From assembly GCA_013388435.1 (NCBI GenBank), contig JACAFE010000038.1:1-37448 (forward strand): 37,448 bases of DNA, read 5' to 3'. This document shows positions 33,487 through 37,448 of the stretch, piece after piece; the stretch's first letter is position 1, and every line of letters starts with the position of its first letter. The DNA comes from Nitrospirota bacterium (GTDB lineage: Bacteria; Nitrospirota; Thermodesulfovibrionia; Thermodesulfovibrionales; SM23-35). The notes below the pieces were generated by a model, which was not told the DNA's origin, made no database searches, and saw only the letters and a list, made by a program, of their open reading frames with translations. The position numbers were made by a program, and so were the translations under genes.

Positions 33487-34479
33487 ATGAAAAGAATTCT
33501 TGTTACAGGTGGAGCAGGTTTTATTGGCAGTGAATTCGTAAGAGTAGGAGTGAAAAAAGGATATTCAATCTCTGTAGTTGATAATCTCAGCTATGCAGGT
33601 GATTTGGAACGTCTTAAAAATATCAATGATAAAATTGCTTTTTACAGAAAGAGCATTACCGACATAAAATCTTTGAGGAAAATTTTCGACAAATTCAAAC
33701 CAGATATTGTTGTGCATTGGGCTGCAGAGAGTCATGTTGATAGAAGTATTCTGGATGCTACACCTTTCATTGACACAAATATTAAGGGTACCCAGATACT
33801 CATGGATGTATCAAAAGAAAAAGGAATCAACAAATTTATTAATATTTCCACTGATGAAGTTTATGGAGAACTCGGTTATAACGGGCATTTTTCCGAAACA
33901 AGCCCGCTTAATCCAAATTCTCCATATTCAGTAAGCAAAGCATCAGCAGATATGCTTGGAAGAGCATATTTCAGAACATATGGACTCCCTGTCATAACTG
34001 TCAGACCTTCAAATAACTATGGCCCGTGGCAGTATCCTGAAAAACTAATACCTGTTGTGATTTTAAAAGCATTAAATAATGAAAAAATACCAGTTTATGG
34101 GAAAGGTGAAAATATCAGGGAATGGCTTTATGTTTCAGATTGTGCCGAAGCAATTTTTAAGATTATAAATAAAGGTTATGCCGGTGAAATTTATAATGTT
34201 GGAAGCGGACAGGAAAAGAAAAATATCGAAGTTGTTAAGAAAATATTGGACTTACTCGGAAAAGACTACAGTCTTATCAAATTTGTTAAGGACAGACCGG
34301 GACACGATTTCAGGTATTCTTTAAGTTCAAGTAAAATACGGAATAAAACTGGCTGGAAACCTAAAGTCTCTTTTGATTCAGGAATTGAAAAAACTGTTAA
34401 ATGGTATATACAAAACATGGACTGGGTTAAAAAGAAACTCAATATTTTAAAAAAATACTGGGAAAAAGTTTACAGGTAA
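33487..34479 (+). CDS. rfbB: dTDP-glucose 4,6-dehydratase
   Basis: 330 aa. NAD-binding GGAGFIG (8-14), the catalytic STDEVYGELG block (Thr122, Asp123, Glu124) and YSVSK (Tyr147, Lys151) are in place. RPSNNYGPWQYPEKLIP and NIREWLYVSDCAEAI follow, as in RmlB. It makes dTDP-4-dehydro-6-deoxyglucose, the branch point to rhamnose or to a 4-amino sugar via the DegT-type enzyme at 7001-8152. It is followed 3 bases later by the phosphomutase. Confidence 0.96.
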   Translation: MKRILVTGGAGFIGSEFVRVGVKKGYSISVVDNLSYAGDLERLKNINDKIAFYRKSITDIKSLRKIFDKFKPDIVVHWAAESHVDRSILDATPFIDTNIKGTQILMDVSKEKGINKFINISTDEVYGELGYNGHFSETSPLNPNSPYSVSKASADMLGRAYFRTYGLPVITVRPSNNYGPWQYPEKLIPVVILKALNNEKIPVYGKGENIREWLYVSDCAEAIFKIINKGYAGEIYNVGSGQEKKNIEVVKKILDLLGKDYSLIKFVKDRPGHDFRYSLSSSKIRNKTGWKPKVSFDSGIEKTVKWYIQNMDWVKKKLNILKKYWEKVYR

Positions 34480-34482
34480 GAA

Positions 34483-35886
34483 ATGGATAAAAATATATTT
34501 AGAGAATACGATATTAGAGGGATTGCCGGGAAAGATATCAATGAAGATTTCGCTTATAATCTTGGACTCGCTTTTGGAACCTATCTTAAAAAATTTAATC
34601 CAGATGCAAAATGGGTGAGTGTTGGGAGAGATGGGAGACTCAGTTCTGAATCACTGGCTAATTTTGTTATTAAAGGTATTATTAAAACAGGTATAAATGT
34701 ATATGACATAGGACTATGCCCAACCCCTCTACAGTATTTCTCAATTTTTCATCTAAATCTTGATGGCGGTATAATGGTAACAGGAAGTCACAATCCACCC
34801 GAGTATAATGGTTTCAAAATAAGCGCTGGGAAAGAAACAATTTTCGGTGAAAAGATACAGGAAATCAAATATATTATCGAGCAAAAGGCATTTATAAATA
34901 ATATATCAAAAGGAACTGTAGAATCTTTTGATATAAAAACCGTATATAAAGACTTCATGAAAGAAAAGTTTTCTTACCTTTCCAGTGATAACTACAGAAA
35001 ATTAAAAGTAGTTATTGATGCTGGAAATGGTACCGGAGGCATAGTATCTCCCGAAATAATTCAATCAATGGGCTGTAAAGTTATCCCTCTCTATTGTGAA
35101 CCTGATGGTAGATTTCCAAATCATCATCCTGATCCAACTGTTGTGGATTATATCAAAGATTTAATTCATACTACTGTCAAAGAAAAAGCAGATATTGGAA
35201 TAGGATATGACGGAGATGCTGATCGAATAGGAGTAATTGATAATAACGGCAATATTATATGGGGAGATCAATTGATGGTTATACTCGCCAGAGATATTCT
35301 AAAAAGATTGCCTGGCTCAGTTTTTATAGCTGACGTAAAATGCTCACAATCAGTATTTGATGATATCGAAAAAAATGGTGGAAAATCCATAATGTGGAAG
35401 ACAGGGCATTCACTTGTAAAAAACAAAATGAGAGAAGAAAAAGCAATCCTTGCGGGAGAATTTAGCGGACATATTTTTATAGCTGATAAATATTTTGGAT
35501 TTGACGATGCATTATATACATCTTTTCGGATTATTGAAATAATGAAAAAAACTGGCTTGAATTTGAAGGAATTGCTAAAAGGAATCCCTTATTTATTTCA
35601 TACTCCTGAAATACGTTTTGAATGTGAAGAAAACAAGAAGAAAAAAATTGTTGACAGACTTGTTGATAAATTCAGGCATTATATTTCTACAGGACAAAGC
35701 CCCCTGCCAATAAAAAAAATTGTTGACATAGACGGCGTAAGGGTAATATTCGAAAAAGGATGGGGACTTGTAAGAACAAGTAATACACAGCCTGTTATAG
35801 TGATGCGTTTTGAAGCCGAAGATCAGGATTCCCTGAATATCTACAAACAATTTATTGAAAATGAATTAAATAAATGTATAAATTAA
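34483..35886 (+). CDS. Phosphomannomutase/phosphoglucomutase
   Basis: 467 aa of the alpha-D-phosphohexomutase family. The phosphoserine loop TGSHNPPEYNGFKI has Ser102, the Mg-binding loop DGDADR is at 243-248, the sugar-binding GEFSGHIF is present, and the phosphate-binding RTSNTQP is near the C-terminus. It most resembles AlgC/ManB, converting mannose-6-P to mannose-1-P (and probably the glucose isomers). It directly precedes the GDP-mannose synthesis gene, which supports the mannose role. Confidence 0.94.
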   Translation: MDKNIFREYDIRGIAGKDINEDFAYNLGLAFGTYLKKFNPDAKWVSVGRDGRLSSESLANFVIKGIIKTGINVYDIGLCPTPLQYFSIFHLNLDGGIMVTGSHNPPEYNGFKISAGKETIFGEKIQEIKYIIEQKAFINNISKGTVESFDIKTVYKDFMKEKFSYLSSDNYRKLKVVIDAGNGTGGIVSPEIIQSMGCKVIPLYCEPDGRFPNHHPDPTVVDYIKDLIHTTVKEKADIGIGYDGDADRIGVIDNNGNIIWGDQLMVILARDILKRLPGSVFIADVKCSQSVFDDIEKNGGKSIMWKTGHSLVKNKMREEKAILAGEFSGHIFIADKYFGFDDALYTSFRIIEIMKKTGLNLKELLKGIPYLFHTPEIRFECEENKKKKIVDRLVDKFRHYISTGQSPLPIKKIVDIDGVRVIFEKGWGLVRTSNTQPVIVMRFEAEDQDSLNIYKQFIENELNKCIN

Positions 35887-35904
35887 CTATCCGGAGGTTA
35901 TAAA

Positions 35905-37317
35905 TTGAAAGCTTTAATTCTCGCAGGGGGTTCTGGTACAAGGTTATGGCCGTTGAGCAGAAAAAATTTTCCAAAACAATTCTTAAAATTGCGTGAAAAC
36001 AACTCTCTATTACAACAAACCATAAAAAGGCTTTTAAATATATTTTTACCAGAGGAAATAATCGTAATGACAAATAATGAATATAAATTTCACGTTATTT
36101 CTGATCTGAATTCTATTTCCAATAGTAAAAAAACAATAAATAATATTATTCTCGAACCAATTGGGAGGAATACCGCGCCTGCGATAGCATTGGGTATGAA
36201 ATATTGTCTTGAGAAGCTTGGAACTTCAGAGGATGAAATATTATTTATTTCTCCTTCAGACCATTTGATAAGACCGGACGAAAAGTTTTCAGAATATGTA
36301 AAAGCCGCAGAAGAAATATCCCGCAAAGGGTATATTGTTACATTTGGACTGAAGCCAACAAGGCCTGAAACAGGTTATGGTTATATTAAGGTAGAAAATA
36401 AGGGACATACCAGAAAAAGCAAAGGATATTTTAAAGTAGAAAAATTTACTGAAAAGCCTGACACTAAAACAGCAGAAAAATATATCAAGGATGGTAACTA
36501 TTACTGGAACTCGGGTATGTTCGCATTTAAAATCGGGACAATGATAAAAGAATTTAAGAAATATGCTCCAGATATTAGCGGTATGTTTGACTTAGGATTT
36601 GAGGAATTGATAGCGAGATTTGATGAAATGCCTGATATTTCGATTGATTATTCCATTGCCGAACAATCAGAAAAAATGACTGTACTTCCAATAGATGTTT
36701 ACTGGAATGACATTGGTTCATGGGATTCACTTTATGATGTTGTTGATAAAGATGAAAAGGGCAATGTGAAAATGGGAGATATTATTACTGTTGATACAAA
36801 AGATACTTTAATAATAAGTAATAAAAGACTCATTTCCACTATAGGTATTGAGGGATGTCTTATAATAGATACTGACGATGCTGTTTTAATTGCAAAAAAG
36901 GGAGAAACCCAGAAAGTGCGAGAAATAGTCAAGATTCTCAATAACAGTAAAAGAAAGGAAGCTCTTGAACATTTGACTACTTATAGACCATGGGGCAGCT
37001 ATACAATACTTGAAGAAGGTACAAGGTATAAAATAAAAAGAATTGTCGTTAATCCCGGAGAAAGACTCAGCCTTCAAATGCATTATCACCGCTCAGAACA
37101 CTGGGTAGTTATAAAAGGAGCTGCAAAGGTAACCATTGGAGATAAAGAGATTTATATTCATGAAAACGAATCAATATATGTTCCCAAATCAACTTTACAC
37201 AGGCTTGAAAATCCCGGTAAGGTTCCACTTGAAATAATAGAAGTTCAAAATGGTGAATATGTTGGTGAGGATGATATTGTGAGATTGGATGATATTTATG
37301 GGAGAAAAGCTCAATGA
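35905..37317 (+). CDS. Mannose-1-phosphate guanylyltransferase, type II with cupin domain
   Basis: 470 aa. The N-terminal nucleotidyltransferase has [20 protein letters not shown] (6-25), the IGRNTAPAIALG block, FTEKPD and YWNSGMFAF. The C-terminal cupin (about 355-460) carries the PWGSY opening and the metal-site QMHYHRSEHWVV, as in ManC/AlgA-type enzymes that can also isomerise mannose-6-P. Start is TTG at 35905, chosen because CCGGAGG lies 7-8 bases upstream and the LAGG loop needs this N-terminus. Its stop overlaps the next ATG (ATGA). Confidence 0.95.
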   Translation: MKALILAGGSGTRLWPLSRKNFPKQFLKLRENNSLLQQTIKRLLNIFLPEEIIVMTNNEYKFHVISDLNSISNSKKTINNIILEPIGRNTAPAIALGMKYCLEKLGTSEDEILFISPSDHLIRPDEKFSEYVKAAEEISRKGYIVTFGLKPTRPETGYGYIKVENKGHTRKSKGYFKVEKFTEKPDTKTAEKYIKDGNYYWNSGMFAFKIGTMIKEFKKYAPDISGMFDLGFEELIARFDEMPDISIDYSIAEQSEKMTVLPIDVYWNDIGSWDSLYDVVDKDEKGNVKMGDIITVDTKDTLIISNKRLISTIGIEGCLIIDTDDAVLIAKKGETQKVREIVKILNNSKRKEALEHLTTYRPWGSYTILEEGTRYKIKRIVVNPGERLSLQMHYHRSEHWVVIKGAAKVTIGDKEIYIHENESIYVPKSTLHRLENPGKVPLEIIEVQNGEYVGEDDIVRLDDIYGRKAQ

Positions 37318-37448
37318 AAGAGTTAATCGAAAAAATAAAGAACAGGGATGCTACTGTTGGTGTCATTGGGCTCGGTTATGTCGGACTTCCATTATGTCTC
37401 CGTTTTTCACAGGAACGATTTAGAGTCACGGGATTTGATATTGATACA
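37314..37448 (+). CDS. Nucleotide-sugar dehydrogenase, N-terminal part
   Basis: Only the first 45 codons are in the window and the frame stays open to the last base. ATVGVIGLGYVGLPLCLRFS is the Rossmann GxGxxG loop of the UDP-glucose/GDP-mannose dehydrogenase family, followed by a beta strand ending FDID. The start with a KELIEKIKNRDATVGVIG lead is like WbpA/WecC-type UDP-GlcNAc or UDP-ManNAc dehydrogenases. The substrate cannot be fixed from this fragment. It starts at an ATG overlapping the stop of the preceding gene. Confidence 0.88.
   Translation, partial: MKELIEKIKNRDATVGVIGLGYVGLPLCLRFSQERFRVTGFDIDT

Noticed and set aside
29994-37448. Alternative genetic code with UGA as a sense codon throughout
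   Set aside because: Other genes here end at UGA at the expected length, and tryptophan is encoded by UGG, so recoding is confined to this gene.

Overview
The window is AT-rich (about one third G+C by eye, not counted), densely coded on both strands, and comes from a diderm (Gram-negative type) bacterium. Evidence for two membranes is an Mla-type lipid transport operon with two lipoprotein or periplasmic partners, a Wza-like outer-membrane export lipoprotein with a Wzc-like kinase, and nucleotide-sugar genes. A Cache-type chemoreceptor with a sigma-28-like promoter suggests motility. Two hydrogenase maturation proteases and a predicted selenoprotein suggest an anaerobic or H2-linked lifestyle. 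I cannot name the phylum securely; an anaerobic Nitrospirota- or Desulfobacterota-like lineage would fit.

Layout. 1-450: non-coding, with a 30-bp direct repeat and a CTTCAGC-rich patch. 452-6917 (minus): chemoreceptor, then an overlapping/tight cluster of a GtrB-like glycosyltransferase, a WecD-like acetyltransferase, two tandem hydrogenase maturation proteases (the second lacks Ni-ligand residues) and a polytopic DPDFWWHL protein. 7001-8152 (plus): a DegT-family sugar aminotransferase with a strong terminator. 8216-8396 (minus): a 6S RNA gene recognised from its structure and conserved apical motif. 8503-15074 (plus): cysteine-cluster protein, Der GTPase, YihY membrane protein, MshEN-domain protein, GlnE. 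15197-17275 (plus): class I glutamine amidotransferase and glutamine synthetase. 17516-22578 (minus): a seven-gene unit joining a PP2C / anti-sigma kinase / STAS partner switch directly to MlaE, MlaF, MlaD and an auxiliary lipoprotein. 22691-29833 (minus): exopolysaccharide operon (FecR-domain protein, Wza, Wzc, TPR/jelly-roll protein, O-antigen ligase, NusG paralogue) behind a near-consensus promoter with an 11-bp inverted repeat just downstream of the predicted start site. 29994-31074 (minus): a short NagA-like deacetylase coupled to a small glutaredoxin-like gene with two in-frame UGA codons. 31161-37448 (plus): rfbA, rfbC, rfbD, rfbB, phosphomannomutase, mannose-1-phosphate guanylyltransferase, and the start of a nucleotide-sugar dehydrogenase cut by the window edge.

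How it works together. The plus-strand sugar genes make dTDP-rhamnose and GDP-mannose. The minus-strand exopolysaccharide operon polymerises and exports the product, and the DegT/WecD-like/GtrB-like group around 5.2-8.2 kb could add an acetamido sugar. GlnE, glutamine synthetase and the amidotransferase form a nitrogen block.

The most notable item is the small gene at 29994-30209. Read with UGA as selenocysteine it has Sec in a glutaredoxin-type U-P-Y-T motif and a second Sec two residues before the final stop. Each UGA is followed at 18-19 nt by a hairpin loop, as expected for bacterial SECIS elements. Ordinary gene calling would miss or break this gene.
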